64,000 bases of DNA from Adiantum capillus-veneris. Lineage: Eukaryota > Streptophyta > Polypodiopsida > Polypodiales > Pteridaceae. Numbering within the stretch: position 1 is the stretch's first letter; the number at the start of each line of letters is the position of its first letter. The position numbers were made by a program, and so were the translations under genes. Positions 45,578 through 55,254 of the stretch are shown in pieces. The DNA is taken from the NCBI GenBank assembly GCA_014529385.2, contig CM043942.1, positions 62,101,184 to 62,165,183 of the forward strand, given 5' to 3'. The notes below the pieces were generated by a model. It did not search any database. It saw only the letters and a program-made list of their open reading frames with translations, and was not told the origin of the DNA.

Positions 45578-45797
45578 TGTTACCATATACATGTGGTAGT
45601 GATGAACGCACTAGAACCGCCGGGGCATTTTTCCCCTCTTTAGGAGGTTTTTTCCCCCATGCATTGTAAATACACCCATCACTCTAGGGCTATCTATCTT
45701 TCCATTGCACACTAAGTAATAGACTCTCTATTGTGTGCCTTGAGCTTCCTTCATCTTCTCCAAGCTATGTGTATTTCCTACAACCCTAATTCCAACA
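45578..45797 (+). repeat. Copia C1 5' LTR (220 bp)
   Basis: Begins TGTTACCATATACATGTGG directly inside G3 integrase and ends TTCCAACA, then ATTGGCATCAGATCAGG, which resembles the initiator-Met primer site. The size and TGTTA...AACA ends are typical of small plant copia LTRs. No second LTR is present in the window, consistent with the element being split. Confidence 0.75.
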
Positions 45798-46160
45798 ATT
45801 GGCATCAGATCAGGTTGCATCCTCCCGGGCTTACTCGCTAGTAGCTCCAGCATCTGCCTCCTCACTTTCTCCGATTTTAGTGAGCTTTGGCAAGTGTTTG
45901 AAGGCCGAAAAAATTGTGGGAGATCGCGTAGAGCTTAGTCTGCTCAGATTTTTGACTCAGGCCCATTTCGACCTCCGTTTCCACTACATCGAGATTTGCA
46001 CAGGCAATTTCATCATTTTGTGCAGAATTTTTGTCAGTGTCAATTACTGCATAACAAGTCCCATATAGTCTACTGTGGGTTGTGCTATGTACCATGTGTT
46101 GGTCTCACTCAGATTCTCCTCATTTTGAGAAATTTTCACATCAGGTGCAGGCATTTTCCA
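45798..46160 (+). other. Copia C1 leader
   Basis: About 360 bp between the primer site and the gag ATG (46161). No supported ORF. Confidence 0.55.
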
Positions 46161-47070
46161 TGGCTGACAACAACACAAATGTGTTCAAGATGTTTGCTAC
46201 TTAGGACAGATTGGATGGGGACAATTACCCTATGCGGGCTTACATGATGCAACATGTTCCTGTGTCAAAGTGCGTCTGGAATATTATGTAGGCCATTGAT
46301 GTACGTCCTAGTTCTGAGGATGTAGGAAATGTTGAGGATGTGGCAGGTCTTGCTGCAAGGATTGCTCTTGTTAGAGTTGTTTTGCCTATGGTAGAACAAG
46401 CTCGTTGTTGTTGGGATGTAAAGGATGTGCAGGCTCATGCATTAATTGTGTTGTATGTGAAGAGCACCATTACTACTCACATTCGTTTAGTAAAATCTAC
46501 AAAATAGCCTTGGGATATTCTAGCTGGTCTTTGTGCAAGCCGCAATGAGGCAAAAATTGCATTGCTGCGTAAAGAGTTGGAGTCAAAGATTATGCACGAG
46601 GAAGATGATATGGACACTTTCCTTGCTGGTGTCAAGGATATCAATGAGCAACTAATTTTATGCAAGTGAACTCATTTCAGGCAGTTTCCTTGTGCAGACT
46701 GTTCTTGATGCCTTACTAGATTCTTACCAGACTTTTGCTAGTACTTGAGACTTATGACCCAAGGAAATCCTGAAGTTGTCAAGTTTGATGCATCTGCACA
46801 TTGCTGTTGCAAGAGCCACTTTCCAAAAAAAATAGGACTAGACAACGTGCAGTTGAACAGGCTTTTATTGTTGCTCAAAGTAAGGGTGGTAACAACAGTG
46901 CAGCCACTTCTTATGGTTCTTCTACAAGTGGAAAATCATCTGTTCCTAATGCTTTTGTTGGTAGAAATTTTTCTGGAAATTTTGGTGATAAGGGAAAAAA
47001 GAAGATGCATTGCCATTATTGTACAGCTAATAATCTCTTGATCATTAGCAGTGTCCTAAGTTGAAGGCCA
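46161..47070 (+). pseudogene. Copia C1 gag
   Basis: Starts MADNNTNVFKMFAT, then a stop, then LDGDNYPMRAYMMQHV, the usual copia Gag opening (L.G.NY..W). The helical part VKSTITTHIRLVKS...WDILAGLCASRNEAKIALL and the Ser/Gly-rich tail (SKGGNNSAATSYGSS) precede a knuckle remnant CHYCTANN near 47011. Stops and frameshifts at several points. The product would be the particle shell protein. Confidence 0.82.
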
Positions 47071-47232
47071 AAGAGGCAAAGAAGAAAGAGGGTGGTTCCA
47101 CTGCAAATGCTGGTTCCACTACAAATACAACTATTGTTGAGTCTTCTCTGAAAGGAGACTGTGATGTTGATGTTGATATGATGGGCTTTAAGTGCAGAGT
47201 GTACCTATAATTGTGTTGTTCATGATGCATGC

Positions 47233-48401
47233 ATGTCAGCTCCTTTTGATTCACATGTGTGGTATTTTGACAGTGGTGCTACAAAGCACATTACCTCACA
47301 ACGTGATTTGCTCACCTCTCTTGAGTTTGTCCCTCATGGGAATTCAGTCACTTGTGCCAACAATGCCTCTTATCCGGTTCAGGGAGTTGGAAAGATTGTG
47401 CTTACTACTACAAATGGCAGTTCTTTCACACTTGTTGATGCACTTTATGTATCTGGGATCAAGAAGATTCTTTTGTTTGTACCTGCACTTGCTAGACTTG
47501 GACTGTAGTCAAATTTGTGGATGACAGATGTATAGTTCATGATCTTAGTTTTGGTGATGAAATTGTTGTATCTGGCCTTTTGTGCCGTGGGCTGTATAAG
47601 CTCACTTTGTATGACAAGTGTGCACAAAATTTTGCAAATGCAGTTGCATATTCAAGGGCTATTTCAAATGAAAAACTGTGGCATGCACATTTTGGGCAAC
47701 TGAATTTTGCTAGTTTGCTGCGTTTGCAGAAATCTAATATGGTTGCTTCTTTGCCGCCTCTTGAAGCACCTATTAAACATGTTTGTGAAGGCCATGCATG
47801 GGTATATCCATTGAAAGCTAAGTCCAAAGTGTTCGTGTGCTTCAAGCAATTTCTTGCTGTGGATGAAAATGTCTCAAAATGTACTATGGGCACCATCCAT
47901 TCTGATCAAGGGGGGAGGGGGGGGAGGGGGGAGTACATGTCTCATGAATTTAATGCATTTCTGGCTAGTCATGGGATAAAACATCAATGTGCAGTGCCGT
48001 ATACGCCTTATCAAAATGGTGTTGCTGAGAGGAAAAACAGGTTTCTTACGGAAATGGCAAGATGTATGGTCAAGAGTCAATCTTTACCACGTTTGTTTTG
48101 GCTCGAGGTTGTCATGTGTGCCACTTATGTACTCAACAGGTGTCCTACAAAAGCGTTGCAGTCTATGAATCCATATGAATCATGGCATGATAGAAAGCCA
48201 TCTATTGAGCACATGCATGTTTTTGGCTATTTGGCTTATGGTTTAGTGCCACAAGTGCAACGTAGAAAATTGAATGATAAGGATGTCAAATGTATTTTTT
48301 TTCGTTATAGTGCTGAAAGCAAAGGTTACAGGTTGTACCATCTGCAAAAAAAGCATATTTTGGTCTCACGTGATGTTGTGTTTATGGAAAATTATGTTTA
48401 G
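47233..48401 (+). pseudogene. Copia C1 protease and integrase
   Basis: Protease: VWYFDSGATKHITSQRDLL with a DSG active site near 47263-47305. A stop follows at about 47508. Integrase: EKLWHAHFGQLNFASLLRLQ and KHVCEG (zinc finger), then an abrupt jump to HAWVYPLKAKSKVF. The segment with the second half of the finger and the first catalytic Asp is deleted near 47793. The second catalytic region IHSDQGG is followed by a G-run that inserts RGGRG before EYMSHEF. The third, QNGVAERKNR, is intact. The C-terminal text HVFGYLAYGLVPQ...KCIFFRYSAESKGYRLY is normal for copia. Non-functional. Confidence 0.9.
47910..47932. repeat. G-run microsatellite within copia integrase active site
   Basis: Runs of six, nine and seven G separated by single A between the DQGG and EYMS codons. 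It adds about four residues (RGGR-type) compared with the family motif. Confidence 0.85.
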
Positions 48402-49020
48402 CCTTTGCTGTCATGTACTAGAGACAATAATGTAAGCTCACAGGACATTTATGACTCTTTGTTGCCTCTTTTCAGTGGTGGAAGTACAAATGTAAACTCC
48501 AATGAGGCAAATATACAACCTATGGGGGTTTTTGAAAATGTTGCAGATCAGGCTTTTACTGATGCAGATGTACATGATGTACTTGATGAGGAAAGGGCTG
48601 AAAATGAGCAGGCTAGAGGTATGCTAGAATGGCTGGTGCACACTTTGTGTGACAGTAAATTGGATGCACCTTTGTCTAGTCATACACGTTCAGGTTCTTG
48701 CCATGCATCTTATGCATCAGATTGCTTTGGTTGTGTCTAGCTTACATGATGTTGAGGAACCTCTATCTTTTGATGAAGCCTAGAATTCCAAAAATTGGAT
48801 GGCTGCCATGCAATCAGAAGATGATACACTTATAGAAAATGACACACGGACTTTATGTGATTTGCCTCCTGGCAAAAAGGCCATTGGTACAAAGTGGTTT
48901 TAGAAGTTGAAACGCAAGCCGGATGGTGAGGTTGATCGCCATAAGGCTCGACTTGTTGCAAAAGGCTATGCACAGCAAAAAGGCATAGATTATGAAGAAA
49001 ATTTTTCTCCTACTTGTCGT
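48402..49020 (+). pseudogene. Copia C1 linker and start of reverse transcriptase
   Basis: The ORF 48405-48740 is the variable linker between integrase and RT (DIYDSLLPLFSGGST...). RT begins MAAMQSEDDTLIENDTRTL near 48800, then DLPPGKKAIGTKWF, a [23 protein letters not shown] and [19 protein letters not shown], ending exactly at 49020. The next base starts chromovirus protease. In copia RT the residues after SPTCR are MTT(I/V)R-like; precisely this continuation (MTTIHFLCAL) is found at 1289 on the minus strand. Confidence 0.88.
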
Positions 49021-49021
49021 C

Positions 49022-49625
49022 CATTTCCAAAGCTATGTGGACAAAGAGGACTTGTTTATCTCTCCTCTCAAGCATGAGGATGTAATCCTAGGGGCACCAT
49101 GGTTTGATCGCATGGATGCCAATGTTAAATTCCCTGAAAGGAGAATCTCCTTTAAGTTCAGGGAGAAATATATGTATATAGATGCTAAGGAAATGGGTAA
49201 CACTATACCCATTGTACATACACAAGCTTTCAACAAGTCAATAAAGAGCTCTATTTCCGTGTACATGATTTTTGTTAAAGATTCTCAAAATGAACCTAAT
49301 GTTTTAGCAAAAGAAAGTATACACAATCAAAAGGAATTAGAGTTATCCAATTTTCTCAAGGGGTTTCAAGATGTCTTTATTGATGACATCCCTTGTGAGC
49401 TACCTCTTAAACGAGGTAATGATGACCATGCATTTGAACTTCTTTCAGGATGTTCACCACCTAACAAACCTCCTTATAGAGTTTCTCAAGCTCAACAAGA
49501 GGAGATTATGCGGCAAGTGCATGAGTTAGTTGAGAAGGGCATAGTTAGGCCTAGCTCATCTCCATTTTGTTCTCCTGTGCTACTAGTGCAAAAGAAAGAC
49601 GACACATATCGTATGTGTGTCGACT
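49022..49625 (+). pseudogene. Chromovirus protease end and RT start (G1, 3' half)
   Basis: Begins in mid-protease with [20 protein letters not shown] and VILGAPWFDRMDANVKFPER, then the linker (FLKGFQDVFIDDIPCELPLK) and RT N-terminus (YRVSQAQQEEIMRQVHELVE; SSPFCSPVLLVQKKDDTYRM). The frame is open until 49625, where a 782-bp TIR element enters after MCVD. The N-terminal protease part, with the catalytic turn, is missing here and appears at 1290-1371 on the minus strand. Confidence 0.9.
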
Positions 49626-50407
49626 CTCGGGGGATTCAATCTATATATAAAATGGGACGCCACCTTCACGATCAGACAACTTTGATAAAACCCCTACATA
49701 CGAATCATACTAGGGAATATGACCCCCCTTTCTACGCTTATACAACAATCAATGTCAAAAAATATCATACCCCTACTTTACATATAAAATTTAGGTCTCA
49801 GATGATCTAACTGAGTAAAACTAGTCAGAAAGTGTGTAGCATAGTGACTGGCAGTGTACTAAGGCAATTTTCTAAGTAACCACTTATATTGATAACTACA
49901 TGCACCCTCGATGTGTCTTAGTTTGACTTTCAAACTATGTACCCACTCATCTTGTACTCTAGCTACTCATCCAATTCTGCCCCATCTAAATTACTCAAAA
50001 ACATGATCATAAAGTTGTGCTAGGTTCTTTGTGTAAATTTGCATTTGTACAAAATTTTTATAGGTTTCATCCCTCAACAAATGAACTATAATCACAAAAC
50101 AAGAAATCGATACAAGGCAGTGTTAGTGCTTGAGTGGATCTTTGTATCTATTGACTCAAAATTTCAAGGGCAGACTCTTTTGGGAAGCCATGTTTTTGAG
50201 ACACAAAAAATTCCTCTCATTTTTTCCTTTTCTCACTTCTCCTCCCACCCAACCAATAAATATGATATCCCCTCCCTTATTTTTAAGCTTGGGAGATACA
50301 TTATTGGGGGCCTTCCCCTAACTTATACGCTTATGTAACTTGTGAAAAAACCCCCCCTCCCTTGCACTTACGTGGTGTGGTAAGTTTTACATGGTGAATC
50401 CCCCGGG
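49626..50407. mobile_element. 782-bp non-autonomous TIR element with 9-bp target duplication
   Basis: Left end CTCGGGGGATTCA and right end TGAATCCCCCGGG form inverted ends of about 13 bp with one mismatch. The flanks GTGTCGACT (49617-49625) and GTGTTGACT (50408-50416) are a 9-bp duplication with one change. Removing the insert and one flank joins the RT text MCVD and YRAL in frame. There is no transposase. A 9-bp duplication suggests the Mutator superfamily. Superfamily is an inference. Confidence 0.8.
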
Positions 50408-50416
50408 GTGTTGACT

Positions 50417-52880
50417 ATAGAGCACTAAATAGGATCACTATCAAGAATAGGTTTCATGTTCCACGGGTAGAAGACCTATTTGAAAAGCTACAAGGATCCA
50501 CCTACTTCAGTAGGATTGACCTAAAAAGTGGCTATCATCAAATAAGGATAGTTGATCAAGACATTGTAAAGACCGCATTTTTCACCATGTTTGGTCTTTA
50601 CAAATACATTGTCATGCCTTTTGGCTTGACCAATGCACCAGCCACATTCAACCGCTTGATGGAGAAGCTATTCAGGCCTCACCGAACCTTTATTGGAGTG
50701 TTCTTTGATGATATCATCATCTACATGTAATTCATTAGACGAACACAAGAACACCTCCAGGTAATATTTCAAGTTCTAAGAGAGAATAAGCTTTATTTAA
50801 TCAAAAGAAAAGTGAATTTTTCTTACAAGAGATTCAGTATTTAGGTCACATTATCTCTCAAGATGGCATCCAAATGGATCCATCAAAGTTAGAGGTAATA
50901 AAAGGATGGCCTAAACGAAGGAATCTTCATGAATTAAGAAGCTTTATAGGTATGTGCGCATACTATAGAAAAGCTTCATAGAAAAGTTCTCAATAATAGT
51001 AGGACCATTACATGACCTAACAAATATAAACATTAGGTACACATGGTCTGCCAAGGAGAACAATGCTTTTAAAAAGCTTAAAGAAAATCTTATCTCTCAA
51101 CCTGTTCTTACACTATCGGATCTCTCAAAGCCATTTGAGGTCCAATGTGACGCTTGTGGTGATTGCCTTGGAGCTGTTTTGCTTCAAGAAGGGCATGCCA
51201 TAGGCTATGAAAGTTGAAGGCTCAATTGTTGAGCAAGCTCTAGGCATATATGAAAAGGAAATCCTTGTGGTTCTACATGCCTTAGACTCATGGAAGCACT
51301 ATTTCTTGGGGACTCCTTTCATTTTGCGAACGGATCACCAAAGTCTTAAGTACTTCATGACGCAGACCAAGCTCTCCGACAAACAAATGAGGTGGGAAAA
51401 TTTCCTTTCGCAATTTCATTTTCATATTGCTCACATTGTTGGCAAGCATAATCAAGTAGCCGATGCACTCTCAAGACGGCCGAGAGTGAATGCGGTTTCC
51501 ATAGCAACTCACAATGATCTATCTTCTATGATAGATGAGTATGCTATTGATCCCAATTTTAGGGATGTGATTTTAGTCCTTGCACTAGGGAAGAAAGAGG
51601 AATCGTTTACTTTACAATATGGTTATCTTCTCTATGGCAATAGACTATGCGTTACTAGCTCACTACATGAGAAAGTAATGTATGAATCTCATGCTCCTCC
51701 TTATGCAGGGCATAGAGGGATTCAGTCTACCCTAAAGGGGATTGAAACATATTTCTATTGGCCTCCCATGAAATCAAACATACAAGAGTATGTTTCTAAG
51801 TGTGTGGTATGCCAGAAGACGAAGTTTGATAGAGGGAAGCAACTTGAATTGCTTCATTCTTTGCCAATCCCTAGTTCACCATGGGAGAGCATATCCATGG
51901 ATTTTATCTTTGGATTGCCCAAGTCTATCCATGGGAATACAGGAGTATGGACGATAGTAGAAAAGTTCAATAAACAAGCTCATTTTATACCTTTCTAAAA
52001 GACTATCAAAGGCCATCAAATGGCAACCATCTTCATTTCACAAATCTTCAAGTACCATAGCTTGCCAATGTCCATAGTGTTGGATAGAGATCCTAGAATG
52101 ACCATTAATTTCTAGAAGGGTCTCTTTGAGAATTTAGGAACAAGGTTAAACTTCTCTTCGGCCTATCACCCGCAAACGGATGGCCAAAGTGAAATAGCTA
52201 ACCTAACAATTCTCGATCTACTAAAATCCTATGTAATGGAAGTAGATCAAAGATCCCAATGGGAGAAGTACTTAACCTTAGTGGAGTATGCTTACGATAA
52301 CACTGTACATACTTCCATGGGAAAAGCACCTTTTGAGGTAATTGAGGGAAGATAAAAAAGTCCCTTGATACTTAAGGTACACGGGAAGATCTTCGCTGCA
52401 GATGAATATAGCTGAGACCTACATGAATCTTTCCAAAAGATTAAGGATGCTAACTCTATCTCAACAAAGTCAAAGGCTGTTGCTCATAAGCACAGAAGAG
52501 CCCAAGCCTTTAAAGAAAATGATTGGGTCTTACTAAAATTTCCCAAAGCTTGATTAAGGCACACGACAGGCAAGAATCCCACCGGACACCAAAAGTACTA
52601 TGCTAAGTTAGCAAAAAGGTATTATGGTCCCTTCTAGATTCTTAGGCCAATCAATGAGATGGCCTATCAACTCAAGTTTCCCAACCATTGGCTCGTACAC
52701 AATGCTTTCCATGTGAGCCTACTAAAGCCTTACAAAGGAGAGCCACCTCAAGAACCAACTATTGCAGACCCACTGGAGATCGAGGACCAAAAAGAGGTGT
52801 TGCAGTTCGAGTCCATTCTCCGACATGAAGACAAGGTACTAAGAGACAGTAATACTATCCGCCGACAATATCTTATTAAG
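50417..52880 (+). pseudogene. Chromovirus RT, RNase H, integrase and chromodomain start (G1, 3' half)
   Basis: Continues RT ([51 protein letters not shown] with the FDD box near 50702), thumb and RNase H (TDHQSLKYFMTQTKLSDKQM). ORF 51207-51998 covers the RNase H end, the zinc finger (HAPPYAGHRGIQSTLK; KCVVCQKTKFDRG) and the integrase core (SISMDFIFGLPK). Later parts include VLDRDPRMT, AYHPQTDGQSE and the C-terminal AYQLKFPNHW...[10 protein letters not shown]. The chromodomain begins VLQFESILRHEDKVLRD and is cut at 52880 by the Mutator-like insertion. Frameshifts between 50740 and 51200. Confidence 0.9.
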
Positions 52881-53615
52881 GGGTTATACAAATTGGCGAG
52901 CGGGTATTTCCGAGCAATGAAATAATTGAGCAAGTCCCTTCAAACAAGCTAGATTAAAGAAGTTTATAAATTATACGATTTCTTGAGCTTGAAGACCACG
53001 CGACGATGGTGCATATTTTCAAGACAATCTATCCTAATGGCTCAAATCCACACATTCCTGACATATGATTAATGCCGGACTCCCACAAAAACTCGGGCAA
53101 TCATATGAGTTTCTAGAGAAGTGTAGCCGTGAAAATTTAAAAACTTGCATGTCTTCTTGCATAATTCAAGACTACACATGCTTGATGCATGGTGCCACGA
53201 CCCCTTGTCTTTACGCGCTCCCTCCTTGTCTGCCCCCCACCTCACCCATACTACTTGTCTGCATCGACTGGCCTTCTCCTTCACATTTAATGGTGCTGAA
53301 CTGCTAGTATCCCGTTCGATTCTTTAAGGTTTTTTTTTTAAATCATTGGCCCCTCGTTTGTCGATGCTTTCAATTTTTTATTGAAATCATTGGCCTTTTC
53401 TTATGTAATGGGTATACATAAAAACACACACACATTTATTCAACTAACAACATAGAAATTGTATTCCGCAAAGAACGAAATTCAAGTGAACTAACACCTT
53501 TGAGGAATCAAATGCGATTGGCAAGTTCAAGAGATATTGCCAAGATGTTGCTATTTCCACCTCCTCTTCACTTAGAAGTTTATAGTTACTTTTTTCCATA
53601 ATCTGAGAACAAATC

Positions 53616-53618
<3 letters not shown>

Positions 53619-53683
<65 letters not shown>
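53619..53683. repeat. (CT)n microsatellite
   Basis: About 32 CT units downstream of the eL32 fragment (on its 3' side). Confidence 0.97.
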
Positions 53684-53685
<2 letters not shown>

Positions 53686-53817
53686 GAGATGATCATTGAT
53701 ATTGAATATTCCAAAACCTATACAACAGAGCGTGGCTGTCACAAACACAAAAGTACAAATCCAACATTTTTTAAACTATCTCACCCTTAATGTTGTCATC
53801 ATTAGGACCGACAACAC

Positions 53818-54105
53818 CTACTCATCCTCCTAACTACGAAGCCTTGCAGAACCATTGGTAATGGCAACGTTGGCTCGCTCCACAATTGATTTCCGCTTCA
53901 AAGTGGAAACATAATGACCAATCTCAGCATAAAACTTCTTGTTGTGCATCATAAGAAGGTCCGGTTCAGTAAAATTGTGCACCCAAAACTTTGGGAAACC
54001 ATTGGGTAGCACATGCCTTATCTTCTTGTTTGAGCAATACCTAAGGTTAGGCATCAAAATGCGCCCTTTGAATTTCCTCCTGACATGCGAATCAATACCC
54101 TTTGG
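53818..54105 (-). pseudogene. RPL32: Ribosomal protein eL32 fragment
   Basis: The minus strand reads [20 protein letters not shown], then [40 protein letters not shown] and KRKSIVERA...ARLRS, followed by TAG, then GAG GAT GAG TAG. This is the C-terminal two thirds of eL32, a 60S ribosomal subunit protein. Conserved eL32 ends QEDE; here the Gln codon is TAG, 12 bp before the ancestral stop. The N-terminal third is absent and the upstream text (GGCMVRLT) is unrelated, so this is a fragment and not an intact retrocopy. No intron or poly(A) tail is evident. It is carried inside the Mutator-like element. Confidence 0.92.
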
Positions 54106-54783
54106 TGTGAGCCTCACCATGCAGCCCCCTGCGCTAGTACAACTCACGGAAACGAACTTCCTCATGGTTCTTCTGGCAGCCCTCAAGCTAGCCTGCCATG
54201 CCCTCAACGTCGGAGCCTTACCGTCTCCTACGCAGATCCACTCCACAGGCTCTACAGACACTGAAGGTGCTGACCCCTCTTGCCAATGATGCTAGCGTCA
54301 ACACAATCAATGAGGCGCTTCGAGCCACGCTCCCTACGCCGGTGGTGAAACCCACTCAAGCACAACCTGTTGCAGGTGAGGCCAACCATGGCGAGTCCCT
54401 GCCTACTCCGCACCATCCAAGCTATGGTTACCATGCCGCATGCAAAACTCCAGACGGGACCCTTGACATTCTTGTAGCCAACTTGGTCGAATCAGTTGCA
54501 ATCGAAGCTGACACCTCCATCATGGAAGCAATTATCGCTCCACTAGAAGCCCCTTGCTCAACGGTGTTGCTACCCTTGCAGACTCTCGCCTCCCACCTCT
54601 CACACTTATGCCACGGTCTGCTGCTCCCCGGTCTCCTGCTTGTCTGCTGCTGCCGCTCTCGCCTCCCACCTCTCACACATAAGCCTTGGTCTGTAGCTCA
54701 ATGGTTTGCTGTTGCAACCATTCCGCGTCGGCGCGTGGACTGGTTGCAGTAGCAAACCAGTGCGGGCAGGGTCATTTACAAAA
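54106..54783. other. GC-richer unidentified tract inside the Mutator-like element
   Basis: Higher GC than the surroundings. An ORF of 184 residues (54198-54752, plus) has no recognisable domain. It holds two copies of a CTCGCCTCCCACCTCTCACAC block about 71 bp apart (54586 and 54657) and a hairpin at 54702-54759. It may be another captured fragment. Confidence 0.45.
54702..54759. repeat. 19-bp stem hairpin
   Basis: TGGTTTGCTGTTGCAACCA and TGGTTGCAGTAGCAAACCA are inverted copies (17 of 19 pair) around a 20-nt GC-rich loop. Confidence 0.85.
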
Positions 54784-55254
54784 AGGGAAAATTACCAAAA
54801 TACCCCTCCTAAGTTGCCTTCAAATTTCAAAAGTTCCCAAAGTAACCCCCATGTTTTGTCCTAAATTCCCATTTAATGCCCTTCAGATTTTCCAAAATTC
54901 TCAATTTACACCGATTTTGAGATTAAATTTTGTCAAAGATAAAAAAAATTGTAGCTTTCATAAGAACGCTGATTGTCTATCAATACAAGATGCTAAAACT
55001 AGAATTCGAGTTGGTTATGTAGGCTCTGCAAACGAATTGCTTCATTATTTTTTGAACATAATTGCCCTTTTTGTGAGGTAATTTGTGACAAATTACATGC
55101 TAAGCACTCAAAAACGGATCTCAAATGTCAGAAAGGAATAAAGATTAGAAAATCTTGAAGAATCCAGCCAAAATAGGTGCAAGGGTTTTTGGGAATTTCT
55201 AAAATTTGAGGGTATTTCCACAAATTAGAGGGGTACTTTGATAGTTTTCCCTTG
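54784..55254. mobile_element. Foldback MITE (~470 bp) nested in the Mutator-like element
   Basis: Left end AAGGGAAAATTACCAAAATA and right end (reverse complemented) AAGGGAAAACTATCAAAGTA continue with ACCCCTC on both sides. Inverted similarity extends inward (TTTCAAAAGTTCCC against TTTAGAAATTCCC). The interior is AT-rich, with no ORF. Target duplication not resolved. Confidence 0.72.

Noticed and set aside
53830-54261. Intact eL32 gene
   Set aside because: The first third of the protein is missing and replaced by unrelated sequence, and a stop precedes the normal C-terminus.
54198-54752. 184-residue ORF as a gene
   Set aside because: No domain, an internal duplicated block and a hairpin at its end, and it overlaps a tract that may be cargo. 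Described only as unidentified sequence.
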